Shown here: positions 7,608-16,944 of the stretch, in pieces
Layout of the letters: every line of letters starts with the position of its first letter
Numbering within the stretch: position 1 is the stretch's first letter
Source: CAZGKW01 sp964526295
GTDB taxonomy: Bacteria > Planctomycetota > Phycisphaerae > FEN-1346
DNA: 64,000 bases
Reading direction: 5' to 3'
Assembly: GCA_964526295.1 (NCBI GenBank)
Contig: CAZGKW010000004.1
Coordinates: 102,600-166,599, forward strand
Program-made: the position numbers and the translations under genes
The notes under the pieces: generated by a model
What the model was told of the DNA's origin: nothing
Seen by the model: the letters and a program-made list of their open reading frames with translations, nothing else
The model's database searches: none

Positions 7608-10031
7608 TCAGTTGTCCTCCTGGCCGGCGGTCCCTTCGTCGTCTGCCTTCTCCTCACCCCCGGGCCCCTCGGCCTCCTGGGGGGTGATGGCAAGCTTCCG
7701 GGGGGCCGAGAGGATCGTCTCGAGGTCGGCCCCTGCGAGGATGCCGATCCGCTCGCCGCCCTCGACCATGGCGTAACGGGCGGGCGTCCGGTCGAACAGC
7801 CGCCGGACCGCCGGGTCGACCTCCTTGCCGGAGACCAGCAACGTCGTGTCGCCTTCGTCGGTGCCTACCGTGACTTCCAGGGCGGGTTTGTCGAGGCCGA
7901 ACTTCCCGGGCTTCTCCGCCTCGTAATCGGCCCAGCGGACGACCTCCAGGCCGGCGCAGGCGGAGGCGAGGTCGCGGGCCGCATCGCCCTCGACCTTCTC
8001 GCCGCGGGCCCCCCCGGCGTCCCGCCGGTACCAGTCGCCGTCCTTCTTCACGAAGGCCTGCTGCCGATTCCCGGCCGCCACCAGCATCTCCTCGACGTCC
8101 CAGGAGGAAAAGTCGGTGAGCTTCTTCGGCAGCAGCTCGCCGGCGACCTCGTGCAGGACACGCTCGGCGACCTCGAAGACGAGGTCGCTGCCTGAGACGC
8201 GGCCGACGATCTCGCCGTCGGGCCGGACGGTCAGGTGAAGCGTGTGGACGGCCGGCTCGGCCCCCTCCTCCTCCGCCTTCTCCGTCACGGTGCAGACCAC
8301 CTGGCCGGGACCCAGCCCGTACTCGCCGAAGTCGTCCGCCGCCGCCACGAACCGCTCCGGCCTCAGGAACACCAGCTCGTTCAGGAGGTCCTTGACGGCC
8401 TGCGCCTCGGCGTCGGCCTCGACCGGCCGCTTCATGGACCACTGGTCCTCGCCGGCCCGCCCCACCTCGACCGTGCGGTCGGGCGTCGTGACGGTGACGG
8501 TCTCGACGTCGTCGGGCTCGAGCTCCAGGACGTCCTTGGACGGGTAGGCGAGCCAGCCCTTGGTGTACCAGTCGAGCTCTTCCTCGTTGATACGTCCGAC
8601 CCAGTCCTCGCGGACGTTCCGGACGCGGGACCCGGCCTTCTCGTCCAAAGCCAGGCGGAACCCCCGAGGGGCCGCCTCCCCCTCGAGCCGCAGCCGCACG
8701 CCCGGCGAATCGGCCGGCACGGTCTCGTCCGGGTCGGCGTCCTCGTCGAAGTAGACGACCTCCAGGCCCTTCAGCTCGTCCAGGAGCGAATCGACGGCCC
8801 CCTTGTCGGCCTTCATCTCCGCCCGGTCGGGCGGCTCCAGGTGCCACCTGCCGTCCTTCTTCGCCAGCTCGAATGCGCCGCTTGCGTTGCGGACCTCGAT
8901 CGACTTGACGCGTCCCGTGTCGAGGGCCAGGACGTGCTTGTCGCGGAGGTCCTTGGCCGAACGGTCCAGCTCCTGGAGCTTGTCGGCGTCGACGCTGACG
9001 ATGGAACGGTCGTCGCCGGTCATGACGTGGACGGTCTCGCGTTTCATGTCGGCGAACGAGCCGAACTTCAGCGTGACGGCAACCTCCGGGGGGGGCGGCG
9101 CCGGTGCGGCTTGCTCGGCATCGTCGCCATCTCCCTCGTCGTCGGCGGCCTCGTCGGCCTTCTCCTTTTCAGGCGGCGTGCCCTTCTTCCACAGGGCGAT
9201 CCTCAGGCGGGGCCCCGCCAAGCCGTAGCGCGACAGGTCCTCCACCCCGTCGGCGATGAACTCCTTGATCCGGAGGTTGAGCGTCTCGCGGACCAGCTCG
9301 TCGGTCGCCTCGGGATCGGCCCGGGCCGTCAGAGGCTCGACGAGGAGCCACCGGTCCTTGTCCTCCTCGGACCGCTCCAGTCGGACCTTGCCCTGCGGCC
9401 CCTCCAGGTCGATCCGTACGAGATCGTCGCGGACGAGGTCCACGAGTTCGCGGCTTCGGTACTCCGCGACGGGCTTGCTGACGCGCTCCAGCAGGTCGTC
9501 GGAGTTGAGGACCTGGGCCTTGTTGCCCTCATCCAGGCGGACGTAAAGGCGGTTCCCGAAAGGCGTGGCCTTGCCCACGTCGATGGTGACCGTCCGGGCC
9601 TCCTTCTCGTCGGTCGCCTTGAGGCCGACGGTGACGCGGTAGCGGGGCTCCGAGAGGCCGAGCGATGCGGGGTCGGCGGCGCCGGGCCCCGTCAGGTCTC
9701 GGGCCTGGCGGTACCTGGCCTCGACGGCGGCCCGGGCGAGCTGGCGGGCCTGGTACTCGTCGGCCAGGGCCGACACCGGCTCCAGCAGCCGCCACTTCCC
9801 GTCCGTCTGCTCCAGGGCGAGCCTCTCGACGAACTCGCCGTCCTCGCCCCGCTCCAGCACGGCGACCGTCAGGACGTCCTCGACCGCGGCGTCCTGGACG
9901 AGGGCCTGCTCGCCGCCCTCCTCCTCGGGCTTGTCCGGCTTCTCGCCCGTCAGGCGGTCCCAGAAGACGACGATCACGACGGCCACGCCGATGGCCAGAA
10001 TGGCCAGGATCAACGTGGTGGTGTAACGCAT
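7608..10031 (-). CDS. DUF4340 domain protein of a GldFG-type ABC cluster
   Basis: 807 residues from ATG 10031, preceded by AAGGAGAG. The N-terminal helix (TTTLILAILAIGVAVVIVVFW) anchors the protein, with the bulk outside. Four or so DUF4340-like modules follow, each with a W-(H/R)-L-(L/E)-P motif (KWRLLEP, RWLLVEP, RWHLEP) and a V(R/G)LD strand. An acidic low-complexity insert (EADDEGDGDD) lies near the middle, and the C-terminus is also acidic. In planctomycetes and bacteroidetes DUF4340 genes typically accompany GldG-like and ABC-2 permease genes, as here: the GldG-like gene lies just upstream on the same strand. It probably is an extracytoplasmic component of that complex. Biochemical function is unknown. 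Confidence 0.83.
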   Translation of the reverse strand: MRYTTTLILAILAIGVAVVIVVFWDRLTGEKPDKPEEEGGEQALVQDAAVEDVLTVAVLERGEDGEFVERLALEQTDGKWRLLEPVSALADEYQARQLARAAVEARYRQARDLTGPGAADPASLGLSEPRYRVTVGLKATDEKEARTVTIDVGKATPFGNRLYVRLDEGNKAQVLNSDDLLERVSKPVAEYRSRELVDLVRDDLVRIDLEGPQGKVRLERSEEDKDRWLLVEPLTARADPEATDELVRETLNLRIKEFIADGVEDLSRYGLAGPRLRIALWKKGTPPEKEKADEAADDEGDGDDAEQAAPAPPPPEVAVTLKFGSFADMKRETVHVMTGDDRSIVSVDADKLQELDRSAKDLRDKHVLALDTGRVKSIEVRNASGAFELAKKDGRWHLEPPDRAEMKADKGAVDSLLDELKGLEVVYFDEDADPDETVPADSPGVRLRLEGEAAPRGFRLALDEKAGSRVRNVREDWVGRINEEELDWYTKGWLAYPSKDVLELEPDDVETVTVTTPDRTVEVGRAGEDQWSMKRPVEADAEAQAVKDLLNELVFLRPERFVAAADDFGEYGLGPGQVVCTVTEKAEEEGAEPAVHTLHLTVRPDGEIVGRVSGSDLVFEVAERVLHEVAGELLPKKLTDFSSWDVEEMLVAAGNRQQAFVKKDGDWYRRDAGGARGEKVEGDAARDLASACAGLEVVRWADYEAEKPGKFGLDKPALEVTVGTDEGDTTLLVSGKEVDPAVRRLFDRTPARYAMVEGGERIGILAGADLETILSAPRKLAITPQEAEGPGGEEKADDEGTAGQEDN

Positions 10032-10110
10032 AGCCTCTCTCCTTGCCCCGGCGTCCGGGCCGGGCACTGAACCGCCCGGAACGACCCCGCGCCCGGACGG
10101 CGGGCCGGCC

Positions 10111-12465
10111 CTATCGACGCCGCACGACCAGTACGACGATACCGATCACCGTCACCAGCACGACGGGCCCGAGGACGATGCCACCGATCTGCACCAGCAA
10201 CGGCTGGGGCACCTCGCCCGTCCGCCGGGCGTCCATTGCGTCCGTGCTGACCGCCAGAAGCTCGTCCTGTCCGAGGGTCCAGAGGGCGGCGTTGACGAAC
10301 AGCTCGGCGTTGCCCGGATAGGCGATGATATCGCGGGTGGCCCCGCCGCCCACGGCGTACCGGTAGGAATAGAATGCCACGTCGTCCATGGCGAAGTTGC
10401 TGTCGCCGAAGACGACGATCCGCTGTTCGGCATCGCCCACCGACCGTGTGACGGCGACGGCGAGCGGCACGGGGTTGCCCTGGCGCATCTCGCCGGGCAG
10501 GAAGAACGGCACCACGATCAGGGCAAGCGCCGCCACGGCACAGACGATCGTCGTCACGCGCCAGCTCCTGCCCGTCCCGCCGGACCAGAGCACGAACCCC
10601 CCGACCGCCACGATCCCCAGGATCGCCCCGACCACCCGTGTCAGCACCTGCAAGACGACCGTTCGGGGGGTGAAAGCCATCCCCGGCTCGACCGGAACGA
10701 TGTCCTCCTCGGGGTCTCGCTGGGCGCTGCGGGTCCGGAGGCTCATGGGGGCCGTCTCGGCCCAGTAGTCGGGCCCCGCCGGCAACAGGACGAGCGGTTC
10801 GACGTGCACGCCCTCCGGCAGGTCCTCCTCGGGCATCACGGGGACGGCCTCCAGGAACACCGACGGCAGGGCCCCGAGCGAGCGGGTGACCGGGGCCGAG
10901 GTGTAGTCCTTGACCTCGATCTGCGGGGCCGCCGCCTCCGTGCCCGCCGCGTCGACGACCTGCCAGCGGACGGCGACGGCCTCGGTCTTGGCGTCCAGGC
11001 CGAGGTCCTCAAACAGGTCGCTGTAAGGCACCTGAGGGGTCATGAAGCCGGCATGTTCGGCCAGGACGACGGCCGGGGTGCCCGCCTCGATGGCATCGAG
11101 GGCCGGCTCGTAGGCCTGGGGCTGCGGGGGCGGCGTGGGGCGCTGCGGGTTCTGCGGTGCCGGCGGGACGAGGACGAGGACTGACTCGGACGCCTTCTCG
11201 GGGGTGGGCATCTCGGAGGCGCTCAGGACGTCCCAGTCCTCGACGATGAAGTTCTCGTCGCGGAGCCGCTCGGCCATCCGCGAGTACGGCCCGCCCCAGC
11301 CGGTGGCGGGGGCCCCGTGCGTCACGAACAGCACCGCCGGCTTGGTCGGCTTGGAAACGGCGAGGACGGCGGCGGTAACGGCCCGCTCGCCGCCGAAGTA
11401 GCCGGCGTCGCCCTCGACGGGGTTCGGACGCTGCCGCCACACGTCCTCCGGCCCGAGGACCTGGACCTCTTCCGGGCCTCGGATCAGGAGGAACTTGGCC
11501 TGGTGCTCGAACCGCTGCTTGATGTCGTCGAACTTGTCCTCGGTCTGCTCTTCGAGCTCGGCCTTCAGGGCCTTGGCCCGGTCGCGAAGGGGCCCGTACC
11601 GCTCGGCGGCCGTGCGGAGGAACGTGTTGACGGGCTCGGGCAACGGTCCGTCCAGTTCGCCCGCTTCGCCCCTCGTGAGGAGCCCCTCATAGAACTCCAC
11701 GAACTGGTCGAAGAGGCCGATGACGGTGGTGGTCAGCGACCGGGCCCGGTCGAGCGTGGCCTCCTTCTCGGTTACACCCAGCAGTTGCTCCATCACCCGT
11801 CGCCGGGCCTCCTCGGCCTCCTGGGAGAGCTGGGACAGCTCGGTCGCCGCCGCCTGGAGATTGACGAACAGGCCCCGAGGAGGCGTCGGCTCGATCTCGG
11901 TGAAGCCCTGCATCGACGCGATTTCCTGGTTGATGAACGCATCCAGTTCGTCCCGGAACGTCTGGAACTTCTGCACCAGGTCCTCGGTCCGCCTGAAGTC
12001 TTCGCTGAACGCCTGCTGAAGGTCCGACAGGTACGCCTTGGCCTCGTCCGGGTCGAACGGATCCACCACGCGGACCGTCACGCGGTCGCTGGAGGCGGCA
12101 TAGCGGTCGATCAGCTCCTTCAGGCGGTCGTACTCCAGCTCATCGACGCGGAGGAGCTCCGGCGTGGGATAGACCGATTCGTCCGGGTCGGGGTAGACGA
12201 AGTCCAGCGAGACGGCGGTATCGAGGGTCTCCAGGGCCCGCTGCGTCCGTTCGCTGAGGCTGTATCGGCCGGAGGCCGTCCAGTCGCTCTGCCACCTCTC
12301 GCCGATGAACGCGACCGACAGCCACACGATGGCCACGGTCAGGACGGCCGCCAGCACGATGGCCACGGCGACGTTCGACCCGTAGCGGACCCACCGCTGC
12401 TCGCGGGACAGGGGGACACCCGCCGGGCCGGGACCCGGGGCCGGTCGTTCCTTGTTTACCGCCAT
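10111..12465 (-). CDS. GldG-like ABC-type auxiliary membrane protein
   Basis: 784 residues. The ATG at 12465 overlaps the end of the permease gene by ten bases, indicating translational coupling. One transmembrane helix at about 29-52 leads into the GldG-like extracytoplasmic domain: GRYSLSERTQRALETLDTAVSLDF, then a YPDPDE...LLRVDELEYDRLKELIDRYA segment, a coiled-coil region and a second alpha/beta region (VLFVTHGAPATGWGG). Three more helices lie at the C-terminus (LTRVVGAILGIVAVGGFVLW; ALALIVVPFFL; IVLGPVVLVTVIGIVVLVV) before a RRR tail. Related proteins are the uncharacterised gliding-motility/ABC export partners named after GldG. The cargo is unknown, and gliding itself is not implied. Confidence 0.85.
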   Translation of the reverse strand: MAVNKERPAPGPGPAGVPLSREQRWVRYGSNVAVAIVLAAVLTVAIVWLSVAFIGERWQSDWTASGRYSLSERTQRALETLDTAVSLDFVYPDPDESVYPTPELLRVDELEYDRLKELIDRYAASSDRVTVRVVDPFDPDEAKAYLSDLQQAFSEDFRRTEDLVQKFQTFRDELDAFINQEIASMQGFTEIEPTPPRGLFVNLQAAATELSQLSQEAEEARRRVMEQLLGVTEKEATLDRARSLTTTVIGLFDQFVEFYEGLLTRGEAGELDGPLPEPVNTFLRTAAERYGPLRDRAKALKAELEEQTEDKFDDIKQRFEHQAKFLLIRGPEEVQVLGPEDVWRQRPNPVEGDAGYFGGERAVTAAVLAVSKPTKPAVLFVTHGAPATGWGGPYSRMAERLRDENFIVEDWDVLSASEMPTPEKASESVLVLVPPAPQNPQRPTPPPQPQAYEPALDAIEAGTPAVVLAEHAGFMTPQVPYSDLFEDLGLDAKTEAVAVRWQVVDAAGTEAAAPQIEVKDYTSAPVTRSLGALPSVFLEAVPVMPEEDLPEGVHVEPLVLLPAGPDYWAETAPMSLRTRSAQRDPEEDIVPVEPGMAFTPRTVVLQVLTRVVGAILGIVAVGGFVLWSGGTGRSWRVTTIVCAVAALALIVVPFFLPGEMRQGNPVPLAVAVTRSVGDAEQRIVVFGDSNFAMDDVAFYSYRYAVGGGATRDIIAYPGNAELFVNAALWTLGQDELLAVSTDAMDARRTGEVPQPLLVQIGGIVLGPVVLVTVIGIVVLVVRRR

Positions 12466-13181
12466 CGTCGACTCTCCAGAATCTTGACCGTCACGAACAG
12501 AACGAACGCCGTCACCACGACGAAATAGATCACGTGCACCAGGCCCACGAGCCCCTCGCTGAAGCCCTGGTAGTGGGCGGGGATCGAGACTTGCTGGAGG
12601 ACCCCCCGCCAGGGAGACGGCAACTGCCGGGCGATCGGCCACATCAGGATCAGCGCCAGCAGGATCGAAAACGCCACCACCGCCGCGATCACCTGGTTAC
12701 GCGTCAGGCTCGAGGCGAAAAGGCCCACCGCGATGTACAGCGCCCCCTGAAACGCCAGGCCCAGGTAGCCGCTCGCGATCGGCCCGTAGATCGGGTCGGC
12801 GAACGCCTCCAGGAACCCCACGTAGATCAGCGTCGGAACGAGCATCACCAGGAACACGACCCAGCAGCCGAGGAACTTGCCCAGGACCACCTGGACGTCG
12901 GTCACGGGCGCGGTCATCAGCGTCTCGATGGTGCCGCTTCGGTGCTCCTCCGAGAGCGACCGCATCGTCAGCAGGGCCGCCACGACCGGCAGGACGACGA
13001 TCGTCACGACGCCGAAGGAGAACAGGGCCCGCATGTCGGCCTGGGCCCCCCGGTTGAAAGGCCCCACCAGGACGAGCCAGCCGCCCGAGAGGAGCAGGAA
13101 GATCGCCATCGCCACGTACGCGATCGGGCTGGTGAAATAGGACCCGACCTCTCGCCGGACCAGGACCAGGACGTTCCGCAT
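12456..13181 (-). CDS. ABC-2 type transporter permease (GldF-like)
   Basis: 241 residues from ATG 13181 with GGGAGGA upstream. Six hydrophobic segments can be followed, starting with SPIAYVAMAIFLLLSGGWLV. The sequence LTMRSLSEEHRSGTIETLMTAPV is the hallmark coupling region of ABC-2 permeases of the GldF/NosY type (EE..SGT.E.L...P). The gene sits between its cognate ATPase (upstream) and the GldG-like partner (downstream, overlapping ten bases). It likely forms the membrane channel of the complex driven by the ATPase at 13259-14230. Confidence 0.92.
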   Translation of the reverse strand: MRNVLVLVRREVGSYFTSPIAYVAMAIFLLLSGGWLVLVGPFNRGAQADMRALFSFGVVTIVVLPVVAALLTMRSLSEEHRSGTIETLMTAPVTDVQVVLGKFLGCWVVFLVMLVPTLIYVGFLEAFADPIYGPIASGYLGLAFQGALYIAVGLFASSLTRNQVIAAVVAFSILLALILMWPIARQLPSPWRGVLQQVSIPAHYQGFSEGLVGLVHVIYFVVVTAFVLFVTVKILESRRWR

Positions 13182-13258
13182 CGTTCGGATTCCTCCCGCT
13201 TTCGCCATCGGCGACCCGCCGGGCGCCGGCGGTTTCGGCCTCCGTCAGGCCGGCCGGC

Positions 13259-14230
13259 TCAGGCGGCGACCGGCTGCTCCAACTCGCCCGACGTGACCGT
13301 CAGGTACAGGTCCTCGATGGTGGGCACGACGCGGTGGATTTCGCGGACGGCCCAGCCCCGCTGGTTCGCCAGACCGGCCAGGGCTTGCCGAGGGTCGGCG
13401 TCGCCCTCGGGCGAGGCGGTGAACCGGACCCACCCGCCGTCGAGGTCCTCCCGCTCGGCCGACGCCACGCCCCGGGCCGACCCGATCGCCCGGGCCATCT
13501 CGGCCGGCCCGTCCGAGTCCGACCGGACCTCCAGGACGATCCGGTGCCGGGCCGCCATGCCCCGACGCAGCTCCTCGATGCTCCCGGCGGCCGCGATCCG
13601 GCCCCGGGCGATGATCACCAGGTGCGAGCAGGTTCGCTCGACCTCCGGCAGGATGTGGCTCGACAAGAGCACCGTGTGCTTCTCGCCGAGGGCCCCGATC
13701 AGCCGCCGGACCTCCTGCATCTGTGACGGATCGAGCCCGATCGTCGGCTCGTCCAGAATCAGCACCGGCGGATCGCCTATCAGGGCGTCCGCCAGGCCCA
13801 CCCGCTGCCGGTAGCCCTTGGAAAGCTGCCCGATCAGCCGCCGACGGACGTCCGTCAGCCAGCACCGCTGGACCACCCGGTCGATCTCCTTGCGGCGCTC
13901 CTTGCCCCGCACGCCCTTCAGCGCCGCCCGGAACGCGAGGTATTCGTTCACACGCATCTCGGGGTACAACGGCACGCTCTCGGGCATGTAGCCGATCGAC
14001 CGCCGAAGCGCCAGGCTGTCGGTGAACGCATCGTGGCCGTTGATGGCCGCCCGGCCGCTGGTGGCCGGCATGAAACCGGTCAGGACCCGAAGCGTCGTGC
14101 TCTTGCCCGCCCCGTTCGGGCCGAGGAACCCGACGATCTGGCCCTCCCGGACCTCGAACGACACCCGGTCCAGCGCCAGCGTCGAGCCGTACCACTTCGT
14201 CAAATTCTCCACTTCGATCATCGCAGCCAC
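13259..14230 (-). CDS. ABC transporter ATP-binding protein
   Basis: 323 residues from GTG 14230, chosen because AGGAGG stands seven bases upstream; an ATG three codons later (14221) is a poorer fit to that site. Walker A is GPNGAGKST (residues 37-45), the Q-loop region contains YMPES, the signature is LSKGYRQRVGLADAL, and Walker B is VLILDEPTIGLD followed by the H-loop LLSSH. The C-terminal 90 residues form the DUF4162-like appendix common in ABC-2 ATPases. It powers the permease encoded directly downstream. The whole four-gene set probably is read from the promoter at 14276-14304. Confidence 0.95.
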   Translation of the reverse strand: MAAMIEVENLTKWYGSTLALDRVSFEVREGQIVGFLGPNGAGKSTTLRVLTGFMPATSGRAAINGHDAFTDSLALRRSIGYMPESVPLYPEMRVNEYLAFRAALKGVRGKERRKEIDRVVQRCWLTDVRRRLIGQLSKGYRQRVGLADALIGDPPVLILDEPTIGLDPSQMQEVRRLIGALGEKHTVLLSSHILPEVERTCSHLVIIARGRIAAAGSIEELRRGMAARHRIVLEVRSDSDGPAEMARAIGSARGVASAEREDLDGGWVRFTASPEGDADPRQALAGLANQRGWAVREIHRVVPTIEDLYLTVTSGELEQPVAA

Positions 14231-14275
14231 GTAGGGTCCTCCTAGCACGGGCAGGGGCACAACCCCGGACCCAAG

Positions 14276-14304
14276 AAGGTACGAAGTCTCCGCTCTCCTG
14301 TCAA
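14276..14304 (-). promoter_or_regulatory. Sigma70-type promoter of the ABC cluster
   Basis: On the minus strand TTGACA (14304-14299) and TACCTT (14281-14276) are 17 bases apart. The predicted start is near 14269, giving a leader of about 40 bases with AGGAGG before the GTG at 14230. Confidence 0.65.
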
Positions 14305-14383
14305 GCCCTGGCAGGCACACAACTTGCGGACAGCCAACGGCGCCGGCGGACCCAACGCACGCGCCGATGGCCGGCAAGCGCCC

Positions 14384-15115
14384 TCATAGCAGGTCACGGA
14401 CGTCTCCCAGGCGGCTGACGGTGATGCAGTCGTCATGCTGCGACTCGTTCCGCCGATCGACCAGGACCGCCCGCATCCCCAGCCGCCGGGCACCCACGAC
14501 GTCGGCCCAGTAATCGTCTCCGACGTGGACGGCACGCCCGGGCGAGCAATTCAGGGCCGACAGGGCCCTGAGGAAGACCTCCCGATGGGGCTTGGCGGAC
14601 CCGACCGCCTCGCTGGCCACGATCACGTCGAAGTACTTCGCCAGGTCCCGCTCCTTCAGGTACTCCGGCAAGTCGCGGGTCCAGTTGCTGATGACACCCA
14701 GGCGAAAGCCCCGCGCCCGAAGCACGTCGAGCAGGCCGACCACGTCGGGGTCGACCGTCTCCTCGACCTGGGCTTCGATCTGGCGGGTGGCCTGGAACAG
14801 GGCCCCCTCCAGGGCCTCGCCCCGCAGGTCCAGGTCCAGCTCCCCGGCCAGGTGGTCGAGCCACATGCGGCTGGCTTCGAAGGGCTTCAGGCCGGACGCG
14901 TAGTGCCGCCGACGCCGCGACACCGCGTGCCGGGCCCGGTCGTTGGCCCGGACGACCTGGTCCCGCGTGAGGTCGTAGCCGATCCACCGGAGGGCCGCGA
15001 CAAGCGTATCGAGCCGCCCGAGGTCGGCACAGACGAGCGTCCCGCCGACGTCGAAGAAGACGGCGTCGACGTCGCGGAGCTTCTCGCTGCCGCCGGATGA
15101 CCTAAGGATTGCCAT
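14384..15115 (-). CDS. HAD-superfamily hydrolase, subfamily IA
   Basis: 243 residues. Motif I is FFDVGGTLV, in which the second acidic residue of the usual DxD is Gly, a variant seen in many HAD-IA proteins. Motif II is GVISNWT, motif III lies around SAKPHREVF, and motif IV is HVGDDYWADVVGA. An alpha-helical cap lies between residues 30 and 120. Such enzymes are phosphatases or dehalogenases acting on small metabolites. The start ATG at 15115 overlaps the end of the endonuclease V gene by 14 bases, so the two are coupled. Substrate is unknown. Confidence 0.87.
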   Translation of the reverse strand: MAILRSSGGSEKLRDVDAVFFDVGGTLVCADLGRLDTLVAALRWIGYDLTRDQVVRANDRARHAVSRRRRHYASGLKPFEASRMWLDHLAGELDLDLRGEALEGALFQATRQIEAQVEETVDPDVVGLLDVLRARGFRLGVISNWTRDLPEYLKERDLAKYFDVIVASEAVGSAKPHREVFLRALSALNCSPGRAVHVGDDYWADVVGARRLGMRAVLVDRRNESQHDDCITVSRLGDVRDLL

Positions 15116-15797
15116 GGACCGCCAGCTCGCGCTTGTATTCCGTGACGAGGCGATGGGCCTCGCGGATGGGCTCGGGCAAACGGTATCGCGGGGCCGCCGC
15201 CAGGACCCACCGCTCGCAGCTCTTCAGGTCGATGCCGTGTCCCACCGACACGAACACGGGTTTAACCCCGGCTCGTGTCCTGAGGACCGTGCCGATTCGC
15301 TCGCCCTCATCCATGAGGGCGGCCCGGCCGCCGCGGGACTCGGCGGGCCGGCGACGGACTGTGCCGACGAGGCGGCCCTTCGCGCAGCCGATCGTCGGGA
15401 CCGGCACCGCCAGCCCCACGTGGCTCGCCAGGCCCATCCGGCGCGGGTGGGCCCTGCCCTGGCCGTCACAGATCAGGACGTCCGGCACGATGCGGAGCCG
15501 CCCCAGGGCCTTCAGCACCACCGGCGCCTCGCGGAACGACAGGCACCCCGGCACGTAGGGCCACGTCGCCCGCATGGCCGCCCGACTTACCTCCAGCACC
15601 TCGAAGTTCGCCAGCCGCATCACCACGAGCACGGCCGCGATCGTCTCGTCGCGCTTCCCGGCCGAGACGTCCGCCGCCGCGACCGTCTCGACCCGCTCCA
15701 GAGGCGGTCCGCACGCCACCTTCGACGCCAGACGCCTCTGGAGCTCGACGGCTTCGCGGTACGGCACGTCCCAGTGGTGGAGCCGGCGGACCTTCAT
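15102..15797 (-). CDS. nfi: Endonuclease V (deoxyinosine 3' endonuclease)
   Basis: 231 residues. The catalytic triad of endonuclease V is visible as D43 (AAADVS), E90 (FREAP) and D111 (ICDGQG), matching the positions known for the Thermotoga enzyme. The substrate-wedge region YVPGCLSFRE and the signature DGQGRAHPRRMGLASHVG are diagnostic. The enzyme nicks DNA near deaminated adenine (hypoxanthine) as a repair step in the cytosol. Its ATG overlaps the stop codon of the upstream secreted-protein gene (ATGA), and its own 3' end overlaps the HAD hydrolase gene. Confidence 0.95.
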   Translation of the reverse strand: MKVRRLHHWDVPYREAVELQRRLASKVACGPPLERVETVAAADVSAGKRDETIAAVLVVMRLANFEVLEVSRAAMRATWPYVPGCLSFREAPVVLKALGRLRIVPDVLICDGQGRAHPRRMGLASHVGLAVPVPTIGCAKGRLVGTVRRRPAESRGGRAALMDEGERIGTVLRTRAGVKPVFVSVGHGIDLKSCERWVLAAAPRYRLPEPIREAHRLVTEYKRELAVHGNP

Positions 15798-16909
15798 TCG
15801 GACGGCTCGCGATGGGGCCGGACCCGGTCGCCCGGCGCCGTTGGAGACGCGTCTTCCTTCGGGGCGTCCTTGACCTTCTTCAGGACCACGTCGTCCCAGT
15901 AGACCACCCCGGCCGACAGGTAGGCGTACAGGTCCACCTTGAGGAAGGCGGGCAGGTGCTCGGGACGCGTGGCGCCCGGGATGAACGTCGCCTCGACCGT
16001 CTGCCACTCGCCCCGCGGGCTCTTCGGGTGGACCTGTCGTCGGTAGGTCTCCCGCCGCTGGGCGGGGTAGCCCTCCATCGGCGGGAACGCGTGGTAGCCC
16101 TTCAGGAAGATCTTCAGGGCCGGGCCCATCGACTTGACGCGGCAGGAGAAGCGGTACGTAGCGTGCGGCTCGATGGCGATCCAGTCGCTGTAGTAGTCGA
16201 GGCCATAGGTGACGGCGGTCGAGCCCTTCATGCGGAACTTCAGGACCTTGCCCGCCCCGTCGGGGTCCGGGGCCCATTCCATCTGGCCCTCGAGGGGCTG
16301 CCAGTGGGCGGGACCGGTGCCGGCCTCATTGGCCGCCTCGAAGCCGGGGTTCCTCACCAGGTTCGGCCCCTCGCGCCATCGCCGCTCGGCCTCCGGGTCG
16401 GGCGGGGCCGAGGCCGGCTCGGGCGACAGGCCCAGCACCTCCCGCACCGCCTTGGCCATCTCCTGGGGGATGATCTGGTGGTACCCGCAGACGTAGGTCT
16501 TATCGAACCCCGGCGAGCCGGGGCCGCCGGCCCGGTCCGGAAGGGCGTGGACCGCGACGATGCGGATGCGGTAATCGCGATCGACGCCCTCGGCCCGGCC
16601 GACGACGACCACGTCGGCCAGGAACAGGTCGCGGGCGAGCCGGCGAAGCTCCTCGGGCGACGTCTCGACCGTCGGATTCCGCCCTTCGAGGGCGTCGGTG
16701 ACGCTGGTCGGGTCGTAGACGACCGCCCCCAGGCGGCGGGCCTTGTTGCGGAGCATCAGGCCGAGGTGCTCGCCGAGGCCCTCTTCCTCGGCGGCGATCG
16801 GGAGGACGACGATCGACGTGCCCCGCGCCGGGCGGGGCAGCTCGGCGCCTGAGGCGACGCCGAGCGCGGCCAAGGCGCACGTCGCCATGACCATCCACCC
16901 GTGTCGCAT
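15794..16909 (-). CDS. Secreted protein with a carbohydrate-binding-like C-terminal domain
   Basis: 371 residues from ATG 16909. A signal peptide (MVMATCALAALGVASG) is followed by a domain at about 28-170 starting IVVLPIAAEEEGLGEHLGL, which reads like the nucleotide-free CsgG/FlgO/LpoB-type alpha-beta fold (a short strand, then helices, with DVVVVGRAEGV). Residues about 195-350 (NLVRNPGFEAANE..., WYDDYYSDW-like strands, YWDDVVLKKV) match the family 4/9 carbohydrate-binding jelly roll often found in planctomycete surface proteins. It is probably periplasmic or surface-exposed. The stop overlaps the start of nfi, while the upstream neighbour is another secreted protein. Function unknown. Confidence 0.72.
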   Translation of the reverse strand: MRHGWMVMATCALAALGVASGAELPRPARGTSIVVLPIAAEEEGLGEHLGLMLRNKARRLGAVVYDPTSVTDALEGRNPTVETSPEELRRLARDLFLADVVVVGRAEGVDRDYRIRIVAVHALPDRAGGPGSPGFDKTYVCGYHQIIPQEMAKAVREVLGLSPEPASAPPDPEAERRWREGPNLVRNPGFEAANEAGTGPAHWQPLEGQMEWAPDPDGAGKVLKFRMKGSTAVTYGLDYYSDWIAIEPHATYRFSCRVKSMGPALKIFLKGYHAFPPMEGYPAQRRETYRRQVHPKSPRGEWQTVEATFIPGATRPEHLPAFLKVDLYAYLSAGVVYWDDVVLKKVKDAPKEDASPTAPGDRVRPHREPSE

Positions 16910-16944
16910 CAGGGTCGTGCCTCTCGCCGGCCGGGCGTGCGCCC